From Bacteroidales bacterium (lineage in GTDB: Bacteria > Bacteroidota > Bacteroidia > Bacteroidales > Muribaculaceae), in NCBI GenBank assembly GCA_004557565.1, contig SFGS01000054.1, positions 1 through 16,999 of the forward strand: a stretch of 16,999 bases of DNA, in the 5' to 3' direction. Position numbers and translations under genes: made by a program. This document shows, piece after piece, positions 1 to 8,024 of the stretch. How positions within the stretch are numbered: position 1 is the first letter of the stretch; every line of letters starts with the position of its first letter. The notes beneath the pieces were generated by a model that ran no database searches, was not told the DNA's origin, and saw only the letters and a program-made list of their open reading frames with translations.

Positions 1-43
1 TTCGCTCCATTACATCTTTTCTGCATACCTGCCTACACACATC

Positions 44-61
44 AAATTCCTAACGGAATTT
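44..61. repeat. small palindrome near the window edge
   Basis: AAATTCC and GGAATTT form a 7-bp stem around a TAAC loop. From memory, short palindromes of the TTCCGTTAGGAA type recur in intergenic DNA of many Bacteroidales, so this may be the end of a dispersed element cut by the window edge. That link is inference. Bases 1-100 hold no convincing gene: frame +1 is open from base 1 to a stop at 106-108, but the 35 residues resemble nothing I recognise. Confidence 0.3.
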
Positions 62-106
62 CATCGCATCTTCTTCGGGACAACATGTATATCATTTCCA
101 AAAAAT

Positions 107-143
107 AAAATGGAGAGATTCCCCAAAAGAATCTCTCCATTTT
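107..143. terminator. bidirectional intrinsic terminator
   Basis: An 11-bp perfect stem (111-121 TGGAGAGATTC with 129-139) encloses a 7-nt loop. A-rich sequence lies on the left and a T-run (140-144) on the right, which extend the stem by A-T pairs. Read on the minus strand, the hairpin is followed by TTTTATTTTT, so it can end the 825-residue minus-strand gene whose stop lies about 40 nt upstream. Read on the plus strand, it can end a gene entering from the left. Confidence 0.85.
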
Positions 144-184
144 TGTTATCGGACTGTCGAATTATCGAGATTTTGAATTGTTGA

Positions 185-2662
185 TTAGAGTTTCACTTTG
201 CATGCTTTTTCGCCTTGCTTCACGATGTAGATGCCTTCGCCGAACGCGCTCTTCAGTTCGCTTGTGCTGCTGATTTGCTTGTTGGTGATGAGGGCGCGGC
301 CCTGAATGTCGTAAACGCTTACAGGTTGTGACAAATCCACAATCACATCGGTGATGCCAGTGGCTGTTTCGTTTTGCACGCCCACGATAACGGCGGTGAG
401 AGGTGCGCCTTCAGAGTTGAGGTCCACTTCCACTGCGTATTCACCTGGTTCGGTGTTGAGGAAGTCGAGGTTGAACTTGCCACCAGCTGCAGGCAGGGTG
501 GTGGTGCTCAGAGTGAAGAATCCCTTGTGTGCACCGTAGAGCGAAATCTTGATGTCGCTGGTGAGTGCGATACCTTCAATTTCAATGTCGGGGCTGGTGG
601 CTTTCTTGCCAGCAATAGCCTTGAAAGAGCCTTCGCGAATGTTTGGACGAATCAGAGGCACATTGGTTTGTCCCCAACTGAAGTCGTCGATGTAGTATGA
701 AGTGGTGCTTTCTGCGCCACGGCTACTGTTGAAGCGGAAGCCGATAAAGAAAGAGTCGGCGAGGTCGAGTCCCTTCAGGTCGATGGTGTAAGGCACCCAT
801 TCTTCGTTCTTGTCGGGAGATGCAGGGATATTGAGACCGTCGATAGGCTGCACATACATGCCTTCGCCGTCTTTCTCAATGTAGCACACTTCCAGTTCGT
901 CGGCCATACCATCACGCATGAGTGTGCCCATCACCTTGAAGGTGAGCACAGGGTTTGGCGTGTTCTTGAAGTCGAGAGCAGGGCTCACGAGCGTCATCAC
1001 GCAAGGAGTGGTCTCTTCCATCTTGCTATCGTAAGGTGTAACCTTTGCTGCGCCGTTGCCGTCAGCCCAAGTGTAGCCCCACCATGCGCGGTTGCCCACT
1101 TGTGCAAGGTTTTTCCAACCCTCGATGCTCAATGGCTTGTTTTTGGTCACACCGTCGAAGTTCTGCACGTAAGAAGCCAATGGCTTGCTATCGTCGAGAG
1201 GCAGACGGTCGCCTTCGCGGTCCTCGGTTGTGCCGTTTTCGGTTGCTTTACCGGTGATGCGGATTGTCTCTGTTTCAGCCTTGATACCGCTAAACTCAAT
1301 CACTTCCTCGTAGTCGCCTGGAACGAGAGGTTTGAAAGTGATGTTGATTTGTGTGTTGCCGTTTTTAAGCAAAGTGGCGGTGCTGATGATAAATGCGCCG
1401 TTGCTCAAGCCCTTCACAGCAGCCTTACCGTAGTCGGGGAGGTCGGAGGTGGTGACGGTGATGGTTTGCTTTTGCTGTTCGCCAGCCTTGCAGGTGAAAG
1501 GAGTCAAACCTTCGCTGTGGGCTACAATCGTTGGAGGATTTTCAGGATCCCAAGCGATACCTGTGGCTGCAAAACCAGTGTTGAGTGTGCTCACCGTGCT
1601 TTCAAAATTGATGCGTGCGGTGTGCTTGCCTATAGCCTGTGGTTTGTAGGTGAGGGTGATAGTGGCTTTGCCGCTGCCAGCAGGAATAGTTTCGGTAGAA
1701 ACCTCAAATTGGTTGCGGTTGGCACCAGTGAGGTAAACGTCGATAGGATTTTCCAAGTTTGCGTATTCCACATCGTAGGTGGCGAAAGTGGTGCTTGAGC
1801 CGATTGCCACAGCAGAGCCATCGTAAACCACGGTTGGGGTTACGGTCATGGTTGGCTCGGTAGATGCCACATCAAAGAGGTCGGTCCATGCGGTGCCCAC
1901 GCGAATAGCGTCGACAATCACTTCTGGTCCAACCTTTGTGGCTGAAGAACCTTGACGAAGTTCGATGGCTTGGAAACTCTTCATATCGGCACCAGTGTGG
2001 GTAGCAGAATTGATGGCAGCGTTGGGTTTTGGTTCTGTGCTTGCCACAGCAGGGTTTACCCAAAGTTGAACCACGTCGTTTTTGGTGCCTTCCTTAAATT
2101 CATAACTCATCACCACCAAATAGGTTTTGCCAAGTTCGAATTCCTCGGTTGATTCGAATAAGGTGGCGCTATTGCGCGAGATTTTAAACACAAATTTGCC
2201 GTCGACACTGCCTTTAGATGCTATCAGGCGAGTGTTTTCTGGTGGCGTTTTTTTGTCAACGATACCAGCTGAAGTGGGTTGGATAAACGCCAGGAAATAC
2301 TGGTCGTCGGCCACAGCGTTCACTTTTACCAATGCAGACAGATACACTTTTCCAGAAGAGATGGCTGTTTCGCTCACAGCGCGCATCAAATCTTCGCCCG
2401 ATGCCACTTGGGTGAGGTGCACAGCCTTGCCCACAGCTTTGTCTTGATAGTCGGGGTAGGTGAGTGCATTGTTGGTTACTTGCACTGGACCAGCTGCTTG
2501 TGTGCCGTATTTCAGCCAACCGCCTTGGGAATACAGATTTCCGAGTTCGTATTCAAAATTTTCGGTGAGCAAACGCTCGGCGTTAGCTGTTGTGCCAATT
2601 AAGGTTGCCATTGCAAACAGCGACATCGTCAGATGTTTCACGAGTTTGAAGAGTTTGTTCAT
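185..2662 (-). CDS. secreted multidomain protein with choice-of-anchor J module and T9SS-type tail
   Basis: The 825-residue protein is predicted to be exported and sorted at the cell surface; its substrate or partner is unknown. A signal peptide covers residues 1-28 (basic start, hydrophobic core, cleavage near TANA|E). Residues 30-262 look like a beta-sandwich (concanavalin-like) region. Residues 265-370 and 375-475 look like two Ig-like beta modules that share the pattern 'FxxSTxTxxxGxxxIxxTxKPxxxGxxxxxIxF'. Residues 497-665 resemble the choice-of-anchor J/cleaved-adhesin family (YVQNFDG start, SPALDF, YYIDDFSWG end). A further Ig-like stretch spans 675-760. Residues 770-825 match a T9SS C-terminal sorting domain, with VSVYDIQGRA, then GIYIVKQG and a basic end. 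The start is supported by a promoter 40-70 nt upstream and by the signal peptide. A bidirectional terminator follows. Domain assignments come from motif recognition; adhesion or glycan binding would be a guess. Confidence 0.85.
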   Translation of the reverse strand: MNKLFKLVKHLTMSLFAMATLIGTTANAERLLTENFEYELGNLYSQGGWLKYGTQAAGPVQVTNNALTYPDYQDKAVGKAVHLTQVASGEDLMRAVSETAISSGKVYLSALVKVNAVADDQYFLAFIQPTSAGIVDKKTPPENTRLIASKGSVDGKFVFKISRNSATLFESTEEFELGKTYLVVMSYEFKEGTKNDVVQLWVNPAVASTEPKPNAAINSATHTGADMKSFQAIELRQGSSATKVGPEVIVDAIRVGTAWTDLFDVASTEPTMTVTPTVVYDGSAVAIGSSTTFATYDVEYANLENPIDVYLTGANRNQFEVSTETIPAGSGKATITLTYKPQAIGKHTARINFESTVSTLNTGFAATGIAWDPENPPTIVAHSEGLTPFTCKAGEQQKQTITVTTSDLPDYGKAAVKGLSNGAFIISTATLLKNGNTQINITFKPLVPGDYEEVIEFSGIKAETETIRITGKATENGTTEDREGDRLPLDDSKPLASYVQNFDGVTKNKPLSIEGWKNLAQVGNRAWWGYTWADGNGAAKVTPYDSKMEETTPCVMTLVSPALDFKNTPNPVLTFKVMGTLMRDGMADELEVCYIEKDGEGMYVQPIDGLNIPASPDKNEEWVPYTIDLKGLDLADSFFIGFRFNSSRGAESTTSYYIDDFSWGQTNVPLIRPNIREGSFKAIAGKKATSPDIEIEGIALTSDIKISLYGAHKGFFTLSTTTLPAAGGKFNLDFLNTEPGEYAVEVDLNSEGAPLTAVIVGVQNETATGITDVIVDLSQPVSVYDIQGRALITNKQISSTSELKSAFGEGIYIVKQGEKACKVKL

Positions 2663-2701
2663 AGCGTAAAAATTAAATTATTAAATGAATGATTATTTTT
2701 G

Positions 2702-2733
2702 CAAATATAGTAAAAATCCCCATATTCCCCAAA
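2702..2733 (-). promoter_or_regulatory. Bacteroidetes-type promoter of the 825-residue secreted protein gene
   Basis: On the minus strand, TTTG (2733-2730) is followed after 20 nt by TATATTTG (2709-2702), matching the family -33/-7 consensus TTTG and TAnnTTTG. The predicted start of transcription is near 2696, giving an AT-rich leader of about 34 nt. This separates the gene from the propeller gene upstream. Confidence 0.75.
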
Positions 2734-2826
2734 AGTCTAAAATGCTAATAGGGAATATCTTATGGGATGCTATCGTTTGTTGATTATAATATGGTGAGGA
2801 ATGGGGGGCTTGTATCTATACGAGGG

Positions 2827-2840
2827 AATCATTAATGATT
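2827..2840. repeat. 14-bp perfect palindrome after the propeller gene
   Basis: AATCATTAATGATT reads the same on both strands and lies 8 nt past the stop of the propeller gene. It has no spacer loop and no T-run, so it is a poor terminator. It could be a protein-binding dyad or chance in AT-rich DNA. The rest of 2670-2847 holds the promoter of the next gene and otherwise nothing I can name. Confidence 0.35.
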
Positions 2841-2847
2841 GAGAAAA

Positions 2848-4941
2848 CTACGGAATGATTATTCGGGCTGCTCTGTAATTTGTGTTGGAAGTGTGAACGA
2901 TATAGATGCCCCTATGGAGGTTGGAGAGGTCGATATTTGTACCGTAGTCGGATAATATAAGGTGGCCTGTGGTATCGAACACAGAAACATTGGCAGGAAG
3001 ATCTAATAATACATGATTATTACGTATGGTCAGTTCTTTACTTGCGTTTAAAGTGGTAACAGCAGAGTTGTCGTATTGCAAATTAGCATACGTTACGCCA
3101 CCACCAGTGTAGCATGTAAACCAAATTCGGCGATTATACTCGTCGAGTGCTATATGTGTTGCTTCATTGAGTGCCAACCCAGAGTTGTCGGTATTGTATA
3201 TGTTCCAATGTGTGCCATCGAACTGTGTAACACCCTTGTCGTCGCCAGTGGCGAGCCATAGGTTGTTTTTTGCGTCAGTCTCTATGTCCCATATAGTGTT
3301 ACTTGCAAGCTGTGAGTTGTTGGCAGTGTATGTTTTGAACTGTCCATTATGAAACGACGATAACCCCAAACCGTATATTTCGGGGTATTGGCTGCTGCGA
3401 CAGTTGAACCATACGACATCGTTTTTGTCTACACATACAGTTGCTACAAAATCTGACTCAAGACCTTGTTTGGTGGTGTAAGTTGTGAAGCCCGTGCCGT
3501 TAAAACAGGTCAGCCCTGCACCGAAAGTGCCACACCAAACATTGTTTTGGCTGTCGAAGTCAATACTGTATATATAGTTGGTAGGGAGATTTGAATTAGT
3601 GGTGGAATAGACATGCCATTGTCCGTTGTCGCGAAATATCAACCCATGTGTGGTGGCAAGCCATAGGCGATTGGTGTGGTCGAAACGCATTTGGCAAATG
3701 TAATTGTCGTTGAATGGATATTGGTCGTATCGGTATGCTATGGTGTCGGTGGGTGTTATTTCAATGAGACAAGTGTCACCCGTGTTGAAAGGTTTTAGCC
3801 AAACGTTACCTTTATTATCAGATACAATCTCGTCAATCTGACGCATAGGTAGTATTTCTGTTGTGCCGTCAGTTGGGTTATAGGCAAATGCTCCTGTCAT
3901 AGTTCCTGCCCAAAAACGCCCTTGTTTGTCCACGCAACCACCACGCATAGATGACGTTGGAGCGTTAGGAAAAGTGTAGGTGATAGGGGTAAGGGCTTTG
4001 TTTGTTAGGGAGAGCATACCATGTTGATGAGTGCCGACATAAATGTCTTTGCCGTCGATGTCAAAGCAACGCAAGAAGTCGTCAGAATAAGGGATAGGGT
4101 ATGTAGTGAACGTGGTGCGGTTGTAACAGCACAAATTATGGTCGGTTATGAACCAAATATTGTTTCGCTCATCAATTTTTACATCGGAAACTGCGTCCTC
4201 TGTGAGGGATGTGTTGGAAGAGTTGATTAGGGTTTGTGATTGGTCAGTGTAGTGGAGCAATCCCTGTTTGGTGGCAACCCACAGTGTGTTGTCGTTATCC
4301 ACAGCCAAAGCATAAGCGTCGCCATAGTCGTTGCATTTATCGACCACCATCCCTGAACTTTTGTCTAACGTGCAAAGGGCGTATTTTCGTCTGTAGTCAT
4401 AGACCGTGAACCATAGTTGTTCGTTATGGTCAAAAGCAATGGCGGTTACAATGCAGTGGTTGCTTAGTGGATTCACATCGTAGGTGTTTACTACTTTTCC
4501 ATCGCGCATTTCGTAGAGTGCCAACAAACCACCTACCCATGTAGTGTTGCCGTCGAAGGCGATGCTATGAAACCATTGGTTTGTGCGGAAGCCAGTATTG
4601 GCAGAGGTGTGGCTGAACCAGCGGTTATTGGCGCGTTGCGATATACCATAAAAACGGTTTGTGGTCCATAACTCGTTGTTATGCAATGTGACTGAAAGTA
4701 CATAATTATCAGGAAGCCCATCTTGTGCATGGTCAATGCAGTGTTGCTCGCCAGTGCGCTTATTGATTTGTACTATGCCGCCTCCCATGGTAGATGCGTA
4801 GAGGTAGTCCGTGTTGTGGGTGATGCACGTGATAGTGCTTTTACTGTTTAGATTTTTCCAATCGGTAAGATGCGTTTGTGCATAGCTTGTGGAGAACGCA
4901 AACCATAACAGCGCAAGTGCTATAGATAGACCGTATTTCAT
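2848..4941 (-). CDS. secreted two-component-regulator-type beta-propeller protein with T9SS-type tail
   Basis: The 697-residue protein has a signal peptide (residues 1-21, cleavage SYA|Q). It then has about a dozen repeats built on the pattern 'N-x-hydrophobic-W-x-x-T-x-x-G-hydrophobic-x-x-(Y/F)-N'. Repeat tryptophans sit near residues 91, 134, 176, 220, 262, 344, 380, 426, 468, 511, 562 and 607. This is the 'two-component regulator propeller' repeat, usually found as two seven-bladed propellers in the periplasmic sensor part of hybrid histidine kinases. Here there is no Y_Y_Y domain, transmembrane helix, kinase or response regulator. Instead residues 636-697 form a T9SS-like sorting tail (VSVFDTTGHLI, then RGIYIVHT and a basic end). 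It is therefore more likely a surface or secreted binding protein than a signalling sensor. A TAnnTTTG element lies 54-61 nt upstream. No clear terminator separates it from the next gene. Confidence 0.85.
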   Translation of the reverse strand: MKYGLSIALALLWFAFSTSYAQTHLTDWKNLNSKSTITCITHNTDYLYASTMGGGIVQINKRTGEQHCIDHAQDGLPDNYVLSVTLHNNELWTTNRFYGISQRANNRWFSHTSANTGFRTNQWFHSIAFDGNTTWVGGLLALYEMRDGKVVNTYDVNPLSNHCIVTAIAFDHNEQLWFTVYDYRRKYALCTLDKSSGMVVDKCNDYGDAYALAVDNDNTLWVATKQGLLHYTDQSQTLINSSNTSLTEDAVSDVKIDERNNIWFITDHNLCCYNRTTFTTYPIPYSDDFLRCFDIDGKDIYVGTHQHGMLSLTNKALTPITYTFPNAPTSSMRGGCVDKQGRFWAGTMTGAFAYNPTDGTTEILPMRQIDEIVSDNKGNVWLKPFNTGDTCLIEITPTDTIAYRYDQYPFNDNYICQMRFDHTNRLWLATTHGLIFRDNGQWHVYSTTNSNLPTNYIYSIDFDSQNNVWCGTFGAGLTCFNGTGFTTYTTKQGLESDFVATVCVDKNDVVWFNCRSSQYPEIYGLGLSSFHNGQFKTYTANNSQLASNTIWDIETDAKNNLWLATGDDKGVTQFDGTHWNIYNTDNSGLALNEATHIALDEYNRRIWFTCYTGGGVTYANLQYDNSAVTTLNASKELTIRNNHVLLDLPANVSVFDTTGHLILSDYGTNIDLSNLHRGIYIVHTSNTNYRAARIIIP

Positions 4942-4994
4942 ATTTTATTTTCTGCTAATCTCCGTATATTGACTTAACTCCTTAAGAATATGCG

Positions 4995-5002
4995 CAAATA
5001 TA
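4995..5002 (-). promoter_or_regulatory. possible -7 element of the propeller gene
   Basis: TATATTTG on the minus strand (5002-4995) is a perfect TAnnTTTG match, 54 nt before the start codon. No good TTTG stands at the expected 19-20 nt upstream, where the sequence is the end of nrdG. It may be a weak or regulated promoter. If real, the propeller gene is transcribed separately from nrdDG. Confidence 0.5.
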
Positions 5003-5015
5003 ATACATTTTTCAG

Positions 5016-5516
5016 CTAAAGGATGGGGCTTTCTTGGTAGGGGGTGAGGACGGGGTGGCTGACGGCGAGGGAGGCCTTTACGTCGAGGATGCGCTGGTTG
5101 GTGCTGCCTCGGAAGCGTAGGGTGGTGTCGCGCTGCGCCAAGACGAATGGACTGTCAACCAGCACGTCGATGTAGCCGAGTAGCTCCTTGTGCTGGCGAT
5201 TGGTGAGCAGTTGCTCGAAGGTGTAGCCTGTGAAGCACCACACATTCACATTGTGGGCTTTCAGTCCCTTGAGCAGGGCGAGCAGTTCGTCGTGAGGCTG
5301 CTGGAGCGGGTCGCCGCCCGACAGGGTGACGGGTTCCTCGTTTTCAAGCAGTTTTTGCAACAGCGCTTCTGGGGCGATTTGCTCACCGCCCATAAAGTCC
5401 CACGAATGCTCATTGTGGCATCCGTGGCAGTGGTGCGAACACCCTGCGAAATAAACCGATGTACGAAGTCCCGGTCCATCAACCGATGTCCCCGGGACTA
5501 TCTTTAAGTATCTCAT
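5016..5516 (-). CDS. nrdG: anaerobic ribonucleoside-triphosphate reductase activating protein
   Basis: This is the cytoplasmic radical-SAM activase that uses a [4Fe-4S] cluster and S-adenosylmethionine to place the glycyl radical on NrdD. The 166-residue length is usual for the family. Visible landmarks are the N-terminal VDGPGLR (12-18), the cluster motif CxxxCxxC at C26, C30 and C33 in FAGCSHHCHGCHN, the SAM-contacting SGGDPLQQ (66-73), and the C-terminal FRGSTNQRILDV typical of NrdG. It lies 146 nt downstream of nrdD on the same strand. I see no promoter of the local type in the spacer, so the two are probably one transcript interrupted by a repeat array. No Shine-Dalgarno sequence precedes the start, as is usual in this phylum; the start is fixed by the family-typical N-terminus. 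Confidence 0.95.
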   Translation of the reverse strand: MRYLKIVPGTSVDGPGLRTSVYFAGCSHHCHGCHNEHSWDFMGGEQIAPEALLQKLLENEEPVTLSGGDPLQQPHDELLALLKGLKAHNVNVWCFTGYTFEQLLTNRQHKELLGYIDVLVDSPFVLAQRDTTLRFRGSTNQRILDVKASLAVSHPVLTPYQESPIL

Positions 5517-5537
5517 TAAATGTGATGTTCCGAATTT

Positions 5538-5656
5538 TTGAAGAAGTTAAGAAGTTGAAGAAGTTAAGACGGCACTATCGCCTTTGGTAAAAAAAACTTC
5601 TAACCTCGTAATATCTAACTTCTAATATCTAACTTCTAATATCTAACTTCTAACCT
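5538..5656. repeat. AGAAGTTA array, cap variant and opposing heptamer array between nrdD and nrdG
   Basis: Bases 5538-5570 carry three plus-strand units of the AGAAGTTA type. A cap follows (5568-5586, AGACGGCACTATCGCCTTTG), which is a lengthened variant of the AGACGATGGCTTTG cap seen at 8277 and 12494. Bases 5597-5656 carry the unit in the opposite orientation as heptamers. On the minus strand, AGAAGTT alternates with AGATATT, giving a 14-nt unit repeated three times. The two arrays are mutually complementary and could fold in the nrdD-nrdG transcript. Nothing here looks coding. Confidence 0.8.
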
Positions 5657-5662
5657 CTGTCC

Positions 5663-7870
5663 TTATTTATGCACTACGCGGTCGTTGAGCTCGGCGAGCT
5701 TGCCGGAGTTCCAGCGGTCGGTGGTGCCTACGAGGTAACCGGTGATGCGTTGGAGTTTGTCGATTCTTGTGCTGTGGCAGTGTGGACATTCCTTCAGGTC
5801 TTCGGTAGCGTCTTCGTAGCCACAGTCCATACAGCGGTTGCGGTTGTGGTTCACGGAGCAGTAGCCGATGTTGTACTTGTCCATCAAGTCCACCACGTTG
5901 GCAATGGCTTCAGGATTGTGGGTGGCATCGCCGTCGATTTCCACATAGAAGATATGGCCACCACGGGTCAAATCGTGGTATGGTGCTTCCACTTCAGCCT
6001 TGTGCTTAGGGCTGCATTTGTAATATACAGGCACGTGATTGGAGTTGGTGTAGTATGCCTTGTCGGTCACGCCAGGGATTTCGCCGAAATCCTTGCGGTC
6101 GCGCTTGGTGAACTTGCCGCTCAAGCCCTCGGCAGGAGTGGCGAGAATACTGTAGTTGTGCTGATATTGCTCCGAGAAACTCAATGCACGGTCGCGCATG
6201 TAGGTCACAATCTTCAGACCGAGCTTTTGTGCCTCCTCGCTTTCGCCGTGGTGCTTGCCCACGAGGGCAATCAAACATTCAGCCAAACCGATGAAACCGA
6301 TGCCGAGAGTGCCTTGGTTGATTACGCTCTCGATGGTGTCGTTAGGCTTGAGTTCGGCAGCACCGTTCCACAGTTGTGCCATGAGCAGAGGGAACTGCTT
6401 CACCATAGCGGTTTTTTGGAACTGGAAGCGCTCGTGGAGCTGCTTGGCAGTCACTTCGAGAGCCTTGTCGAGTTTTGCGAAGAACAGGTTTTCGCGGTCT
6501 TCCTTATTTTTCACGCCCATACATTCGATGGCAAGGCGCACAATATTGATGGTGCTGAACGAGATGTTGCCACGGCCGATAGAGGTCTTAGGACCGAAGC
6601 GGTTTTCAAACACGCGGGTGCGGCAACCCATTGTAGCGATTTCGTAGTTGTAGCGTTCGGGATCGTCGGCACGCCAAAGTTCGTGTTGGTTGAAAGTGGC
6701 GTCGAGGTTCACGAAGTTAGGGAAGAAACGGCGAGCGGTCACCTTGCACGCATATTGATACAGGTCGTAGTTGCGGTCGCCGGGGAGGTAGCTCACGCCA
6801 CGCTTCTTCTTCCAGATTTGGATAGGGAAGATGGCAGTGCTGCCGTTGCCCACACCCTCGTAGGTGCTGCGGAGAAGTTCGCGGATAATGCAGCGGCCTT
6901 CTGCGCTGGTGTCGGTACCGTAGTTGATGGAGCTAAACACCACTTGGTTGCCACCACGGGAGTGTATAGTGTTCATATTGTGGATAAATGCCTCCATGGC
7001 TTGGTGCACACGGCTCACGGTGCGGTTGATGGCGTGTTGCTTCGCGCGCTGTTCGCCCGTGAGGAAATCGAGAGGCTTTTCGATGAAGTCGTCGATTTCG
7101 GCGTCGTAAAGGCTGCTGAGGTCGCTGCCGGTGAGGGCTGCCACATTCTTCACCTCCTCAATATAGCTTTTGCGGACGAATGGAGCCAAATAGAAGTCAA
7201 ACGCAGGTATTGCCTGACCACCGTGCATCTCGTTTTGCGCAGTTTCCATCGAGATACATGCAATCACGCTTGCGGTTTCGATACGCTTGGCGGGGCGGCT
7301 TTCGCCATGACCAGCCACGAAGCCGTTTTCCAGCACCTTGTTGAGAGGGTGCTGCACGCAAGTGAGGCTCTTGGTGGGGTAGTAGTCCTTGTCGTGGATG
7401 TGGAGCACATTGTCGGCCACAGCCTCGCGCACTTCCTCGCTCAACAAATAGTCGTCGACAAACGGTTTGGTGGTTTCGCTGGCAAACTTCATCATCATGC
7501 CGGCAGGGGTGTCGGCGTTCATGTTGGCGTTTTCGCGAGTGATGTCGTTGTTTTTGGCGTTGATGATTTCCTTAAACACGTTGGCGGTGCCGGCTTTGCG
7601 CGCCACATTGCGCGAGTGGCGATATTTGATGTAGGTGCGCGCCACCTGCTTGTAGGGGCTCTTCATCAATTCGTTTTCCACCATGTCTTGGATTGCCTCC
7701 ACGGTCATTTGGCTTTTGCCTCGCATACCGATGCGGTCGGCAATGCGCTGAATGAGCGCTTCGTCGTCGTTTACTTCTGCTGCTATCATCGCCTTGCGAA
7801 TTGCAGCCTTGATTTTTTCTTCGTTGTAGCCTACTTGTCGGCCGTCGCGTTTGAGTACGGTTTGAATCAT
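5663..7870 (-). CDS. nrdD: anaerobic (class III) ribonucleoside-triphosphate reductase
   Basis: NrdD reduces ribonucleoside triphosphates to dNTPs in the absence of oxygen using a glycyl radical installed by NrdG. The 735 residues begin with an ATP-cone allosteric domain (about 3-92, opening VLKRDG). The ten-stranded barrel core follows, with SLTCVQHPL near 180 and ISMETAQNEMHGGQ near 210. At the C-terminus is a zinc site with C680, C683, C695 and C698 (CMDC and CPHC), then the glycyl-radical loop RITGYL with the radical Gly at 711. All elements needed for activity are present. The related Prevotella copri enzyme is known for dATP control through the ATP-cone, so the same control is likely here. 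The Met start lies 91-98 nt downstream of a good -7 element. nrdG follows after 146 nt. Confidence 0.97.
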   Translation of the reverse strand: MIQTVLKRDGRQVGYNEEKIKAAIRKAMIAAEVNDDEALIQRIADRIGMRGKSQMTVEAIQDMVENELMKSPYKQVARTYIKYRHSRNVARKAGTANVFKEIINAKNNDITRENANMNADTPAGMMMKFASETTKPFVDDYLLSEEVREAVADNVLHIHDKDYYPTKSLTCVQHPLNKVLENGFVAGHGESRPAKRIETASVIACISMETAQNEMHGGQAIPAFDFYLAPFVRKSYIEEVKNVAALTGSDLSSLYDAEIDDFIEKPLDFLTGEQRAKQHAINRTVSRVHQAMEAFIHNMNTIHSRGGNQVVFSSINYGTDTSAEGRCIIRELLRSTYEGVGNGSTAIFPIQIWKKKRGVSYLPGDRNYDLYQYACKVTARRFFPNFVNLDATFNQHELWRADDPERYNYEIATMGCRTRVFENRFGPKTSIGRGNISFSTINIVRLAIECMGVKNKEDRENLFFAKLDKALEVTAKQLHERFQFQKTAMVKQFPLLMAQLWNGAAELKPNDTIESVINQGTLGIGFIGLAECLIALVGKHHGESEEAQKLGLKIVTYMRDRALSFSEQYQHNYSILATPAEGLSGKFTKRDRKDFGEIPGVTDKAYYTNSNHVPVYYKCSPKHKAEVEAPYHDLTRGGHIFYVEIDGDATHNPEAIANVVDLMDKYNIGYCSVNHNRNRCMDCGYEDATEDLKECPHCHSTRIDKLQRITGYLVGTTDRWNSGKLAELNDRVVHK

Positions 7871-7960
7871 AGTGGAAAATGCTATATTGATAGGGTTGTT
7901 TTATTGTTGTGTTTTGCGTAATAAAAGTCCACCGATTTGTGGGCTTGAATTATGTATTTG

Positions 7961-7992
7961 CAAAGGTATTTAAAGCATTCTGATTATGCAAC
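7961..7992 (-). promoter_or_regulatory. nrdD promoter
   Basis: On the minus strand, TACCTTTG (7968-7961) matches TAnnTTTG. A GTTG (7992-7989) lies 20 nt upstream as the -33 element, one base off TTTG. Transcription should start near 7955, leaving a leader of about 85 nt before nrdD. No NrdR-box-like pair was seen. Confidence 0.65.
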
Positions 7993-8001
7993 AAAAATTA
8001 C

Positions 8002-8024
8002 CGAAAAGTTATTAACAATTTTCG
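8002..8024. promoter_or_regulatory. dyad upstream of the nrdD promoter
   Basis: CGAAAA (8002-8007) and TTTTCG (8019-8024) flank the near-palindrome GTTATTAAC (8008-8016). The dyad sits about 10 nt upstream of the nrdD -33 element, a usual place for an activator. Which regulator, if any, binds it cannot be told from the sequence. Confidence 0.35.

Noticed and set aside
5538..5656. CRISPR array
   Set aside because: The repeat units are only 7-14 nt and contiguous, with no unique spacers and no cas genes nearby.
5669..7921. A 750-codon open frame on the plus strand opposite nrdD
   Set aside because: It is antisense to a complete, clearly conserved nrdD. Its predicted protein is a Val/His/Ala-rich shadow with no domain or signal, as expected from codon bias on the opposite strand.
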